DNA from: Sphingobacteriales bacterium
GTDB lineage: Bacteria; Bacteroidota; Bacteroidia; Chitinophagales; Chitinophagaceae
Direction of reading: 5' to 3'
Assembly: GCA_004144175.1 (NCBI GenBank)
Contig: SEFT01000018.1
Coordinates: forward strand, 18,446-82,445
Length of the DNA stretch: 64,000 nt
Shown here: in pieces, positions 26,713 through 36,381 of the stretch
How the letters are laid out: each line of letters begins with the position of its first letter
Numbering within the stretch: position 1 is the first letter of the stretch
Made by a program: the position numbers and the translations under genes
Notes under the pieces: model-generated
Told to the model about the DNA's origin: nothing
Database searches by the model: none
The model's input: only the letters and a program-made list of their open reading frames with translations

Positions 26713-27666
26713 ATGAAGCTGGAACAGGGTGTGCCTGTGAAATGGGTTGCTGAGTTTATAGATGCAAAGCTGGTAGGTAATGATACGCAGTTGGCTACAG
26801 GTATAAACGAGATACACAAAGTAACACCGGGAGATATATCCTTTGTCGACTTTGAAAAGTATTACAATACCTGCCTGCAATCGGCTGCAACGATCATCAT
26901 CATCAATAAGGAAGTGGATTGCCCGGAGGGTAAGACATTACTGGTGCATCCCGACCCTTTCAGCGCATATGTAAAGCTGGTGCAGCACTGGCGTCCCTTT
27001 GAGCCTGCCAATAAAATGATAAGCGATAGTGCTCTGATAGGTGAAGGGACACATATACAGCCGGGCGTATTTATCGGCAATCATGTACGTATCGGCGAAA
27101 ACTGTCTGATACATCCCAACGTCACCATATACGACCACACCATCATTGGCAATAATGTAGTAATACATGCGGGAACCGTGTTAGGTGCAGATGCGTTTTA
27201 CTTTAAACGTAGAAAAGACCGCGAAGCGCAGTACGACAAGATGATAAGTTGCGGCAGGGTAATCATTGAAGATGATGTAGAAATTGGTGCCGGCTGCACT
27301 ATTGATAAAGGAGTGAGCGGCGATACCATCATTGGCATGGGCACCAAGCTGGATAACCATATACATATAGGCCACGGGGCAGTGATAGGCAAGAACTGCC
27401 TGTTTGCGGCACAGGTAGGTATAGGTGGTAAGGCTATCATAGAAGATGAAGTAATACTATGGGGGCAGGTAGGTGTGAGCAAAGACCTGACTATTGGCAA
27501 GGGTGCCATAGTATATGCGCAGAGCGGTGTGCCGCAAAGTATAGAAGGTGGCAAGGTTTACTTCGGCAGTCCTGTAGAAGAGGCCCGCTACAAAATGAAG
27601 GAACTGAACTGGGTGAAGCGTATACCCGAGATATGGGAAAAGGTGAACAATCTGGAGCACGAATAG
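26713..27666 (+). CDS. lpxD: LpxD-like UDP-3-O-acylglucosamine N-acyltransferase
   Basis: LpxD adds the second 3-hydroxyacyl chain to UDP-3-O-acylglucosamine in lipid A synthesis, in the cytoplasm as a trimer. The 317-residue protein has the N-terminal uridine-binding domain (to about residue 100) and a left-handed beta helix built of hexapeptide repeats (IGENCLIHPNVTIYDHTIIG and many more). LDNHIHIGHGAVIG contains the catalytic His region. It stands apart from lpxC/lpxA, and Bacteroidota often have two LpxD-like proteins, so this may be the second, less characterised one. It ends 3 bp from the convergent GNAT gene. Confidence 0.82.
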   Translation: MKLEQGVPVKWVAEFIDAKLVGNDTQLATGINEIHKVTPGDISFVDFEKYYNTCLQSAATIIIINKEVDCPEGKTLLVHPDPFSAYVKLVQHWRPFEPANKMISDSALIGEGTHIQPGVFIGNHVRIGENCLIHPNVTIYDHTIIGNNVVIHAGTVLGADAFYFKRRKDREAQYDKMISCGRVIIEDDVEIGAGCTIDKGVSGDTIIGMGTKLDNHIHIGHGAVIGKNCLFAAQVGIGGKAIIEDEVILWGQVGVSKDLTIGKGAIVYAQSGVPQSIEGGKVYFGSPVEEARYKMKELNWVKRIPEIWEKVNNLEHE

Positions 27667-27669
27667 CCC

Positions 27670-28215
27670 TTAGGCTTTCTTCCATTCATCTTTGAGCAAA
27701 CCTGTTATTACCAGGTCTTCGAGCCTGCCATTGAAAAAATAGCTTTGGCGTATCACGCCTTCAATTTTAAACCCCAGCCTATTAGCCACAGCAGCACTGC
27801 GGGTATTGGTGGGCATAAAGTGTATTTCGATCTTATTCAACCCCGGCTTCGCAAAAAGGAAATCTATGAAACGTACAAGGGCGCGGTTCACCACACCCTG
27901 TCCTTCATATTCCTTACGTACCCAGTAGCCTAGCTGGGCTTTCTTCAGCATGTGGTCCCATTCATGCATGCCAATGCCGCCAATGATGCGCCGGTTGTGT
28001 ACAAGGCCCAGCTCCAGCGCTTCCTGATTGTGCAATTGCTGTAGTGTGCGGTGTATGAATTGCTGTATATGCTCCTGTTTCGTAGTAGCATCTACCCAGC
28101 GCAGCCAAGGCCTCAGGTGTGTACGCGACTCGTCAACAGCCCGAAAAAGCTCTGTGGCATCATCGGGCTGAAACGAACGTAGCAGCAGGTTGTCGTCTAT
28201 GAGTATAGAGACCAT
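27670..28215 (-). CDS. GNAT acetyltransferase (RimJ/RimL-like)
   Basis: The 181-residue protein has the acetyl-CoA-binding motif A segment LGYWVRKEYEGQGVVNRAL and the RimJ/RimL-like start (LLLRSFQPDDATELFRAVD). Proteins of this type acetylate N-termini of ribosomal proteins or small molecules. It starts 18 bp after the purH stop, so it is probably co-transcribed with purH. The substrate is unknown. Confidence 0.85.
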   Translation of the reverse strand: MVSILIDDNLLLRSFQPDDATELFRAVDESRTHLRPWLRWVDATTKQEHIQQFIHRTLQQLHNQEALELGLVHNRRIIGGIGMHEWDHMLKKAQLGYWVRKEYEGQGVVNRALVRFIDFLFAKPGLNKIEIHFMPTNTRSAAVANRLGFKIEGVIRQSYFFNGRLEDLVITGLLKDEWKKA

Positions 28216-28233
28216 AGACCGTGAAAATAATAA

Positions 28234-29748
28234 TTAGTGTTTAAAATGACGCATCTGGGTCATTACGAGCGCCAGGTTGTTGTCTTTGCAGTACTGTATG
28301 GTGTCATTGTCACGCATGGAGCCACCCGGCTGTATGATGGCTGTAATGCCTGCCTGGTGCGCCATACGTACGCTGTCATCGAACGGGAAGAAGGCGTCGG
28401 ATGCCAGTACTGCCCCATTCAGATCGATACCAAATTGGCGTGCCTTTTCTATCGACTGGCGCAGAGCGTCTATACGACTGGTTTGTCCGCAGCCCTTGCC
28501 TATCAGCTGCCTGTCTTTTACCAATGCAATTGCATTAGATTTAAGGTGTTTGCATACAATATTGGCAAAAGCAAGATCAGCCTTCTCGGCATCTGTACAG
28601 TTACGTCCACCAGCTTCTATCCATTCATTGTAGTTGCCCTTATCGGCTTCCTGCACCAGTACACCGTTCAGTATGCGTTTGAATTCACGCTCAGGGTAGA
28701 ATGATTGCTTCTGTTGCAGGATGATGCGGTTCTTTTTGCCTTTCAGCAGTGTTAGTGCATCTTCATCATAAGCAGGTGCTATCAGTATTTCAAAAAACAG
28801 CTCATTGATTTTTTGTGCCACTGCTGCATTAATTGTTTGGTTGGTGATAAGTACACCGCCAAACGCGCTTTCCGGGTCACCTGCCAGCGCTGCGGTCCAT
28901 GCAGTCAGTACATCTTCACGCTCCGCAACACCGCATACATTGGTATGCTTGATGATGGCGAAAGCAGGGTTCTTAAACTCAGATATGATCCGGCAGCCAG
29001 CATCAACATCTACCAGGTTGTTGTAAGAAAGTTCTTTTCCGTTCAGCTTATCAAAAATAGCATTGATGTCGCCATAGAAAGCCGCTTGCTGATGCGGGTT
29101 TTCGCCGTAGCGTAATGGTTGCTTATTGCTTATCGAAAGCTGGAAGCTCTCTGTATTTGCAGAACGGTTGAAGTAATCTGCTATGGCTACATCGTAATGC
29201 GCACACTCTGTAAAGGCAGCAGCAGCAAAGCGTCTTCTGTCTTCCAGCGTGGTTTCGCCATTGTTGCTTTCCAGCAACTCTAGTAGTTGGCTGTATTGAT
29301 TGCGAGACGCTACAATGCATACATCCTTATGATTCTTTGCAGCAGCACGTATCAGCGATACACCACCTATGTCTACTTTCTCTACGATGGCTTTTTCGTC
29401 ATTGGTGCTCTTTACTGTTTCTTCGAACGGATAAAGATCGACAATCACCAAATCGAGCAAGGGTATCTCAAACTCTTGTACATGTTTTTGGTCCTCATCA
29501 AAATCGCGGCGTGCCAGTATGCCGCCAAATACCTTTGGGTGAAGTGTCTTTACACGGCCGCCCAGTATAGAAGGGTAGCTGGTAACACTTTCCACCGAAG
29601 TGCAAGGGATACCCAGTTGCTCTATGAAAGACTGTGTGCCGCCCGTGGAATACAGATGCACATTAAGCGCATGCAGCTTGCGGACGATAGGCTCCAGGCC
29701 ATCTTTATAGAAAACAGATATCAGTGCAGATTTTATTTGGCGGTTCAT
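28234..29748 (-). CDS. purH: Bifunctional AICAR formyltransferase / IMP cyclohydrolase
   Basis: PurH carries out the last two steps of purine synthesis: formylation of AICAR and ring closure to IMP. The 504-residue length is typical. The N-terminal MGS-like cyclohydrolase domain starts MNRQIKSALISVFYKDGL and holds LHSTGGTQS-type and VKTLHPKVFGGILARRD segments. The C-terminal transformylase domain carries LRYGENPHQQAAFYGD and KHTNVCGVA. It reads divergently from nothing and follows comEC on the same strand after 59 bp. Confidence 0.96.
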   Translation of the reverse strand: MNRQIKSALISVFYKDGLEPIVRKLHALNVHLYSTGGTQSFIEQLGIPCTSVESVTSYPSILGGRVKTLHPKVFGGILARRDFDEDQKHVQEFEIPLLDLVIVDLYPFEETVKSTNDEKAIVEKVDIGGVSLIRAAAKNHKDVCIVASRNQYSQLLELLESNNGETTLEDRRRFAAAAFTECAHYDVAIADYFNRSANTESFQLSISNKQPLRYGENPHQQAAFYGDINAIFDKLNGKELSYNNLVDVDAGCRIISEFKNPAFAIIKHTNVCGVAEREDVLTAWTAALAGDPESAFGGVLITNQTINAAVAQKINELFFEILIAPAYDEDALTLLKGKKNRIILQQKQSFYPEREFKRILNGVLVQEADKGNYNEWIEAGGRNCTDAEKADLAFANIVCKHLKSNAIALVKDRQLIGKGCGQTSRIDALRQSIEKARQFGIDLNGAVLASDAFFPFDDSVRMAHQAGITAIIQPGGSMRDNDTIQYCKDNNLALVMTQMRHFKH

Positions 29749-29807
29749 AATAAAGAATGAGATTTGAGCCGCGAAGATAGTAAGCTTATCTGAAATAGGT
29801 GTTAGGC

Positions 29808-31868
29808 CTACTCAATCACGTAAGCGCCATCTAATATTGTAGTGTGTAAATTTATATGTGATTTGGCTGCCAGCTGTTTGCATTCTTCAGCTACCCGCCG
29901 CGATGCATAGCCGCTGAGGATGATGGCCTTTGGGTTATAGTCATTTTGCAACTGTTGAATGTCAGCTGCCTTTACAGGGTAATTGATGATGAGGTAATCG
30001 GTAGGGGTTAGTTTTGATTGTGGCTGAGGTCTATCCAATAATGCCACAGTCCTTTTGCCTATAACTTGTACCGCTGACTTATGAATTGCTTCGGCTGGCT
30101 TCCATGCGTGCCATGCAATATGTGCGGCATTCAGGGCGTACTGTTTTTTCTCTGTGCTCGTTGCCGTATCTGTATGCAATATGCTGTGCCTCTTTCCGCT
30201 TATCAACTCAACATGGCTGCCGCGGTTCATATTGTAGACTATCAGCTGCTGCTGATGTAAAGCCGTCCATTCGTCATAACATAGTAAACTAGCTAACAGA
30301 CAGGTAACGGTCAAGCCGATGTATAGCCCCGGTTTTAAGCCGCGGATCAACAGGATTGCAAAGCCAGTTATTACTATGTAAAGCATTATGGTCTCAATCC
30401 CAGATAGCTGTAGATATTTGAATGAGTCCGGATTAAGGCTTTGTAGAAAGACAATAATGATGTTGAATATTTTGGTGAGAAAAATGCTAGCGGAAGCAAG
30501 GAGCGATGCAAGCGGTGGAATTGAGCCAAATGCAACAATAGCCATACCTGCTATAAGCACAATGCTCATGAGAATATATGCTACAATATTGGCAACAATA
30601 AAAAGCACCGGAAATATGTGGAAGTAGTAAATGACTAGCGGTGCTACGAGCACCTCAGCTGCGATGCTGGCAGCTACCGTAGACCATAATAGCTTTACAA
30701 CAGTATTGGTGGGTGTATAAAGTTTGTAAATGGGCTTGTAAAAAATAATAAGCGCCAGTACTGCTATAAACGATAACTGAAAACCGACAGCAAATAACCA
30801 CATGGGGTTAGCACATAGAAGTATGAACGCCGTGGCAAGTAGCTGATTCAAGCTGTTGTTGCTTTTTTGCAGCATGAAGCCTAGTGCAAGTATCGAGAAC
30901 ATTGCTGCTGCACGTATGGCCGATGGCGGTGCCCCTGCCATTAGCACATAGAACCATATCAGCGGCAGCGCTATAGCATATTTTATCCATTGGTACTTCT
31001 TATTCCTGATCCAACTGAGAAGGAAGGATATGAGGATGAAAAAAATAGCCAAATGCGAACCAGAAATAGCTATGACATGGATAATGCCTGTTTCGGCATA
31101 GGCTTGTCTTATCTCCGGATCAAAGCCTGCTTCATCGCCGATAAGCATGGCCTGTATGATGCCGAGTGTGGCCGTGTCTTTTACATAGCGCTGTAGTGTT
31201 TTGATGCAGAATGTATGCGCTTTGTCTGTAAACGTTCTGTCGGATGAAGCAGCGCTGTTAACCTTTACTAATTCAGATGCAGATAAAAATTGCTGGTAGC
31301 TGATGTTGTTACGCCTGCAATATCGGGCGTAATCAAACTCAAAAGGATTGCCGGAGTTCTTTATCAATTGCCATTTATCAGGTATCAGGATCGTATCTCC
31401 TGCTTGAAGCGCCGGCGGTTGATCTTCTTTATATAGGTATAGAAATGCTTTACCATTGGAAGCATGAAGCATTTGGTCACTTAGTGTGCCGACTACAGAT
31501 ACAGGTAGCTTATACGTTTTGTCTTTTTCCTGCGGGTCTTTACTAAGGACAGCGACAAATGCCCGAGCATTGCCCGTTCGGTGGCCAAACCAGGATGTAT
31601 CGTTATGTATGTCGTCGTAGTAACTAAGAAGCCATCCAGCTAAGCTGACTGCAAAACTTATAGCAATGAAACCAATTGATGGATACAGCTTGCGATAATG
31701 CGAAACGATAAAGGTAACAGCGGCTACCGCAAATGATACCAATGCATAACCAACAGGTATGCCCACTCCTGCATCGTAACATACTATACCTGCAATAAGC
31801 GGCAATAGTATGCGAAAGAACGGTGCAGTCTCCCAGAAATAGGCTTTATTCAGTGGCCATTGCTTCAT
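29808..31868 (-). CDS. comEC: ComEC/Rec2 family DNA-uptake channel protein
   Basis: The 686-residue inner-membrane protein belongs to the family that passes single-stranded DNA into the cytoplasm in natural competence. An N-terminal DUF4131-like region (about residues 30-200) is followed by the Competence core (about 230-500), with GDEAGFDPEIRQAYAETGIIHVIAISGSH and several helices (GAPPSAIRAAAMFS). The C-terminal soluble part is only about 160 residues, and I see no HxHxDH motif, so the metallo-beta-lactamase domain is degenerate or truncated, as is usual in this phylum. The neighbours do not suggest a competence operon. Confidence 0.9.
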   Translation of the reverse strand: MKQWPLNKAYFWETAPFFRILLPLIAGIVCYDAGVGIPVGYALVSFAVAAVTFIVSHYRKLYPSIGFIAISFAVSLAGWLLSYYDDIHNDTSWFGHRTGNARAFVAVLSKDPQEKDKTYKLPVSVVGTLSDQMLHASNGKAFLYLYKEDQPPALQAGDTILIPDKWQLIKNSGNPFEFDYARYCRRNNISYQQFLSASELVKVNSAASSDRTFTDKAHTFCIKTLQRYVKDTATLGIIQAMLIGDEAGFDPEIRQAYAETGIIHVIAISGSHLAIFFILISFLLSWIRNKKYQWIKYAIALPLIWFYVLMAGAPPSAIRAAAMFSILALGFMLQKSNNSLNQLLATAFILLCANPMWLFAVGFQLSFIAVLALIIFYKPIYKLYTPTNTVVKLLWSTVAASIAAEVLVAPLVIYYFHIFPVLFIVANIVAYILMSIVLIAGMAIVAFGSIPPLASLLASASIFLTKIFNIIIVFLQSLNPDSFKYLQLSGIETIMLYIVITGFAILLIRGLKPGLYIGLTVTCLLASLLCYDEWTALHQQQLIVYNMNRGSHVELISGKRHSILHTDTATSTEKKQYALNAAHIAWHAWKPAEAIHKSAVQVIGKRTVALLDRPQPQSKLTPTDYLIINYPVKAADIQQLQNDYNPKAIILSGYASRRVAEECKQLAAKSHINLHTTILDGAYVIE

Positions 31869-31911
31869 AGCGATCGCCGGTCAAAATACTGCTTATTTCT
31901 TTTTCACGAAA

Positions 31912-33741
31912 TTATGGTGCAGGTGTACCTTCTTTCAGCTTGTTGAGCTGCTTACGGGCCGCTTGCACATAGGTGCTACCGGGATAGTCGATGATCAGCT
32001 TTTCGTAAAACTTGATCGCCTCTTCTTTTTGATGCAGGTAGTTCTCGTAGATGTCAGCCGCCTTGAACACTGCATCGTCGCCCAGTACGTCATCTGCATG
32101 TTTCTCGTAGATCTCTTTCAGGTAGCTCAGCGACTTTATGTAATCACGATGCTTCAGTGCAATGCGCGAACGCTGCATCAGAATATCATCTTTTAGCGGA
32201 TGCTCGGGAAATGCTTTATTGATGCTGTCCAGCAACGTTTCTGCCTGTGTATCTTTATTCTGGAACATCAGCAGATCGGCATGGGCAAAGCGTTTGATAG
32301 GAACCATATTGCTATCAGGCGCTATGTTCTCTATCATTAGTACCGACAGGTAAAGTGCATCATTGGCAATCAACTCCGAGGTAGATTGTTTTAAGACAGT
32401 AAGCTGTCCTTGTGCCCATTCAAAATCCCCTTGGTAGTAAGATAGCTTAGCATTGCGGTAGCGGGCTTCTTCACCCAGCATATCTTCGCGGAAGTCTTTG
32501 TCTACCTGCATATACACTAATGCGGCTTCCCAGTAGGTGCCCATCAGTATATGATAGTCGCCCATTTGCAGCTTTGTCCATCCCGCAAAGTCCTTACGCG
32601 CAGCAGGCTGTTTTATGGCCTGCTTCAATAGCTCGATTGCTTTCTTAGGATTGTCGGCATACTGTGCGTGCAGCGTTGCCAGATCGCGCAGGGTTTGTGT
32701 GGCGTAGTATTGGGGAAACTCTGTAAAGAATGCTTCGTATTCTTTAGCCAGCGCTGCTACTTCTTCTTTTGTAAAGAATGGATTATCCTGTATTTTTTGA
32801 AACCCCACTCCTAAACGTTCTGCTTTGGCTATAACATAGTAAGGGAGCTCATTGCCTTTTGCAATAATGACATCGTACGACTTAATAGAGAAATCATACT
32901 TCTTCTCCTTTGCAGCTGTACGGGCAAATTCCAGCATTCGTTCTCCGTGCTCCTTATATCGTTCGTCGAGTGCCTGTATCTGTATCAATGCCCCATCCCA
33001 ATCGTCTTTTTGTGTATAGAGCCATGTGAGCAACTCGGCATAATAGGGGTTGTTCGGATTTTCATTTATCCTTTTTATCAATGCCTTTTGTGCTACTTGT
33101 AGCTTTTTAGGATCGTTGCCCAGAAACTCCAGCAGTGTACTCTTGGTGTCTTCCAATCCTCCGGGCTGCATCGGGCCCGATTCCATCAGGGCTAATACTG
33201 CCTTATCTACTTTGCCGGTCTTTGCATACAACCGCGATAGGGGGTTGCTATAGATAGCAGGGTTACGTAGTAATTCACCTGCACGCTCATAGGTTTTTAT
33301 CGCATATTCGTCTTTGCCAATATTGCTGAATGCATTAGCCATTTGCTGCGTCAGTACATCATCGCCATTGATATTATCCAACGCTTTATTGAATTGCTCC
33401 TCGGCTTTGGCATTTTTTCCATCGGCAAGATATACACGCCCAAGGTCGATGTATGACAGCGGATTTTGCAAGCGCATTTGTAGCTGCTCTTTAGCCAGTT
33501 TCTCTGCTTCTTTATAGTCCTTAGTAGTTAGCAGTACATTCAGGTACTCTCCATACACATCGGGGTCGGCCGGGTTTTGGTTATACAGCTTCTTATAAGT
33601 CTCAACAGCTTCTTTATATTCCTTACGCTCCGCATGCACACGCGCTTGCATCAGCGGATCGGTCTGGGCAAAAGAACCTGTACTGCTTATAACCAGCAGT
33701 AGCACTGCAAAGGCAATATGTACTAACGTTCTTCTTTTCAC
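31912..33741 (-). CDS. Secreted tetratricopeptide-repeat protein
   Basis: The 609-residue protein has a signal peptide (about residues 1-25, ending GSFAQ), then TPR or TPR-like helical pairs along its whole length (for instance AEKLAKEQLQMRLQNPLSYIDLGRVYLADGKNAKAEEQFNKAL in pieces, and the end EEAIKFYEKLIIDYPGS). Such periplasmic TPR proteins act as scaffolds for outer-membrane or gliding/secretion machines. It begins with GTG, 14 bp after the FadN-like gene, and is followed by comEC after 43 bp, so the three form a likely operon. Confidence 0.85.
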   Translation of the reverse strand: MKRRTLVHIAFAVLLLVISSTGSFAQTDPLMQARVHAERKEYKEAVETYKKLYNQNPADPDVYGEYLNVLLTTKDYKEAEKLAKEQLQMRLQNPLSYIDLGRVYLADGKNAKAEEQFNKALDNINGDDVLTQQMANAFSNIGKDEYAIKTYERAGELLRNPAIYSNPLSRLYAKTGKVDKAVLALMESGPMQPGGLEDTKSTLLEFLGNDPKKLQVAQKALIKRINENPNNPYYAELLTWLYTQKDDWDGALIQIQALDERYKEHGERMLEFARTAAKEKKYDFSIKSYDVIIAKGNELPYYVIAKAERLGVGFQKIQDNPFFTKEEVAALAKEYEAFFTEFPQYYATQTLRDLATLHAQYADNPKKAIELLKQAIKQPAARKDFAGWTKLQMGDYHILMGTYWEAALVYMQVDKDFREDMLGEEARYRNAKLSYYQGDFEWAQGQLTVLKQSTSELIANDALYLSVLMIENIAPDSNMVPIKRFAHADLLMFQNKDTQAETLLDSINKAFPEHPLKDDILMQRSRIALKHRDYIKSLSYLKEIYEKHADDVLGDDAVFKAADIYENYLHQKEEAIKFYEKLIIDYPGSTYVQAARKQLNKLKEGTPAP

Positions 33742-33755
33742 TTTTTACTTTTAGC

Positions 33756-36287
33756 TTAATTTCTCAGCGGCTTTCCTGTCTGCAATATACTTTGCAAACG
33801 CTCCAGCGTTTTTCTTTGTCCGCAGAGGCTTAGGAATACTTCTCTTTCCAGGTCCAGCAGGTATTGCTCACTTACATTGGTGGCATAAGACAAATCGCCA
33901 CCGCACATTACATAGGCCAGCTTTTCTCCCAGGAACTTATCATAGTCGGAAATATAATTGCCCATGCGCATACCATGCAGGCCCGAATGTAAGGCTCCCA
34001 AGCCGGTACGCCCCTGTACGCGAATATTGTTACGCAGTGCAGGCTGCGTATAACCTTGCTCCCATAGCATCAATACCTTGCGCTTTGCATCTGCTATACG
34101 GCGGTCAGGGTTGATGGAAATTGCATCGTGTCCTTTGCGCAGTATAAAGTTGTCAAACGCTTCGTGTGCCGATGTAGATACCTTAGCTGTACCTACGTTT
34201 ATGAACAGTTGTTGCAGATAATTCAGCTCCACATCTTCCTTAATGTTCCGGTCAGATGCGCGTAGCGCCAGCTCTTTAGAGCCTCCACCGCCGGGTATAA
34301 GTCCTACACCCATTTCTACCAGTCCAATATAGCTTTCCGCTGCTGCCTGTACAGCATCGGCATGCAGGCACATTTCGCAGCCACCACCCAGCGTAAGCCC
34401 GTGTGGCGCTACTATTACCGGCACACTGCTATACCGCAGGCGCATGGTTGTGTTCTGAAATTGCCTGATAGCAAAATCCAGTTCATCATACTCCTGCTCC
34501 GCTGCGAACATGAAGATCAATCCCACATTAGCACCTGCGCTGAAGTTTGCGTCAGAGTTGGCGATCACCAGTCCTTTATACTTCTCTTCGGCTATTGCTA
34601 TAGACTTCATCACGCCTTCCAGCACCTCACCGCCTATGCTATTCATTTTAGTATTCCAGCGGAGGGCTACAACATCGTCGCCGATGTCGTATAGTTTACA
34701 TGCGCTGTTTTTCCATACTACTTTATCGTCCAGGTGCTCCAATAATATAAAGCTGCCTGTGCCCGGTATGAGTTGGTAGCTGCCCGTGCGCATATCGTAA
34801 TATTTGCGCTGGCCGTGCTCTGTTTTATAGAATGTGGTAAAGCCTTTGTCCAGCATCTCCTGCACCCAACCGGCAGGTTTAACGTTAGCAGCTTTCATGT
34901 GCTCTAACACCTTTGCAGTACCCAGTACATCCCAGCTTTCGAATATGCCGATCTCCCAGCCAAAGCCTGCCTTGATAGCATCGTCTATCTTATACAGCTC
35001 ATCGGCTATCTCTGGTATTCGATTGCTGGCATAAGCAAACATCATATGATGCAGCAAGCGATAAAAATCTCCTGCCTTATCCTTTCCTGCATATAATATT
35101 TTCAGCCGCTGGTTCAGGTCATCTACCGGCTTCGCTGTTTCGAGTGTGGCAAAACGAGCTTTTTGTTTTGGACCGTACTCCATCGTTTGCAGGTTCAGCG
35201 TCAGTATCTCCGACTTTGCAGCCGATGCTATTGGATCAGCCTTGCGTTCATCACCCCTGTTTTCAGGCGAGGTAGTGAAGGTTGCTTTTTCTGCCTTAGC
35301 CTTCGAGCTATCTGTATCACGATCGCTGTATACCATTGCCGGGCCTCCGGCAGGCACTTTTACTTTTTTATAGAATCCCTGCCCTGTCTTATCACCCAGC
35401 CATTTGTTGGTGATCATCTGCTCGAGGAATGCCGGTAGTTTGAAGATATCCTTCATTTCATCCTGCGGTGCATTTTCCGGCAACGCCTTAGCCACATGTA
35501 CCAGCGTATCCAAGCCTACCACATCACCCGTACGGAAGGTGGCTGACTTAGGGCGGCCTAATACAGGCCCTGTTAAAGTATCTATCTCGTCTACGCTCAA
35601 CCCATACTGCTGCATAGCATGAAATACTGCCATGAACCCGAACACGCCCACCCTATTGGCAATGAACGCAGGGGTATCCTTACATAGTACGGTTGTCTTA
35701 CCCAGGAAGCGCTCGCCATAATCCATCAGGAAGTCGAGCACTTCTTCTTTGGTCTCAGGTGCCGGGATGATCTCTAACAATCGCAGATAACGTGGCGGAT
35801 TGAAGAAATGCGTACCGCAAAAATGCTTGCGGAAGTCTTCGCTCCGCTCTTTTACCATCAGATGTATGGGTATGCCCGAAGTATTGCTGGTTATCAGCGT
35901 ACCGGGTTTGCGGTGCTGCTCTATCTTTTCAAATAGTTGTTGCTTTATATCAAGTCGTTCTATTACTACTTCTATTACCCAGTCGCACTCCGCTATGCGG
36001 TGCAGGTCATCATCTATATTCCCGGTTTTCACCCGCTCTGCTACCTCTTTGGTATACACAGGGCTTGGCTTGGCCTTTAGTGTAGCCTGCCAGGCGTCGT
36101 TTACAATCCGGTTGCGTACCTGTTTGCTTTCAATGGTTAATCCTTTCGCTTTTTCCGCCTCGTTCACCTCTTTGGGTGCTATATCCAGCAGCAGCACCTG
36201 TACGCCTATCCCGGCAAAGTGTGCTGCTATACGGCTGCCCATTACTCCACTCCCTACAACGGCTACGTTCTTAATAGCTCGGTTCAT
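33756..36287 (-). CDS. 3-hydroxyacyl-CoA dehydrogenase / enoyl-CoA hydratase (FadN-like)
   Basis: This bifunctional beta-oxidation enzyme has 843 residues. The N-terminal NAD-binding domain has VVGSGVMGSRIA (GxGxxG at residues 12-17), followed by the 3HCDH dimerisation domain with PRYLRLLEIIPAPET and the GRPKSATFRTGD segment. The C-terminal third is a crotonase-fold hydratase/isomerase (ANFSAGANVGL, GGGCEMCLHAD, LIPGGGGSKEL). The order dehydrogenase-then-hydratase is that of Bacillus FadN, not E. coli FadB, in which the hydratase comes first. A thiolase and acyl-CoA dehydrogenase would be expected nearby but none lies in this window. Confidence 0.93.
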   Translation of the reverse strand: MNRAIKNVAVVGSGVMGSRIAAHFAGIGVQVLLLDIAPKEVNEAEKAKGLTIESKQVRNRIVNDAWQATLKAKPSPVYTKEVAERVKTGNIDDDLHRIAECDWVIEVVIERLDIKQQLFEKIEQHRKPGTLITSNTSGIPIHLMVKERSEDFRKHFCGTHFFNPPRYLRLLEIIPAPETKEEVLDFLMDYGERFLGKTTVLCKDTPAFIANRVGVFGFMAVFHAMQQYGLSVDEIDTLTGPVLGRPKSATFRTGDVVGLDTLVHVAKALPENAPQDEMKDIFKLPAFLEQMITNKWLGDKTGQGFYKKVKVPAGGPAMVYSDRDTDSSKAKAEKATFTTSPENRGDERKADPIASAAKSEILTLNLQTMEYGPKQKARFATLETAKPVDDLNQRLKILYAGKDKAGDFYRLLHHMMFAYASNRIPEIADELYKIDDAIKAGFGWEIGIFESWDVLGTAKVLEHMKAANVKPAGWVQEMLDKGFTTFYKTEHGQRKYYDMRTGSYQLIPGTGSFILLEHLDDKVVWKNSACKLYDIGDDVVALRWNTKMNSIGGEVLEGVMKSIAIAEEKYKGLVIANSDANFSAGANVGLIFMFAAEQEYDELDFAIRQFQNTTMRLRYSSVPVIVAPHGLTLGGGCEMCLHADAVQAAAESYIGLVEMGVGLIPGGGGSKELALRASDRNIKEDVELNYLQQLFINVGTAKVSTSAHEAFDNFILRKGHDAISINPDRRIADAKRKVLMLWEQGYTQPALRNNIRVQGRTGLGALHSGLHGMRMGNYISDYDKFLGEKLAYVMCGGDLSYATNVSEQYLLDLEREVFLSLCGQRKTLERLQSILQTGKPLRN

Positions 36288-36381
36288 GTATCGGTATTAA
36301 TTTGTAAACATCACAATTTAACCAAAAACCATAAGTGAATCGTGCCAGCCTTCCAATCTTAACAATACTTGATGTACCACC

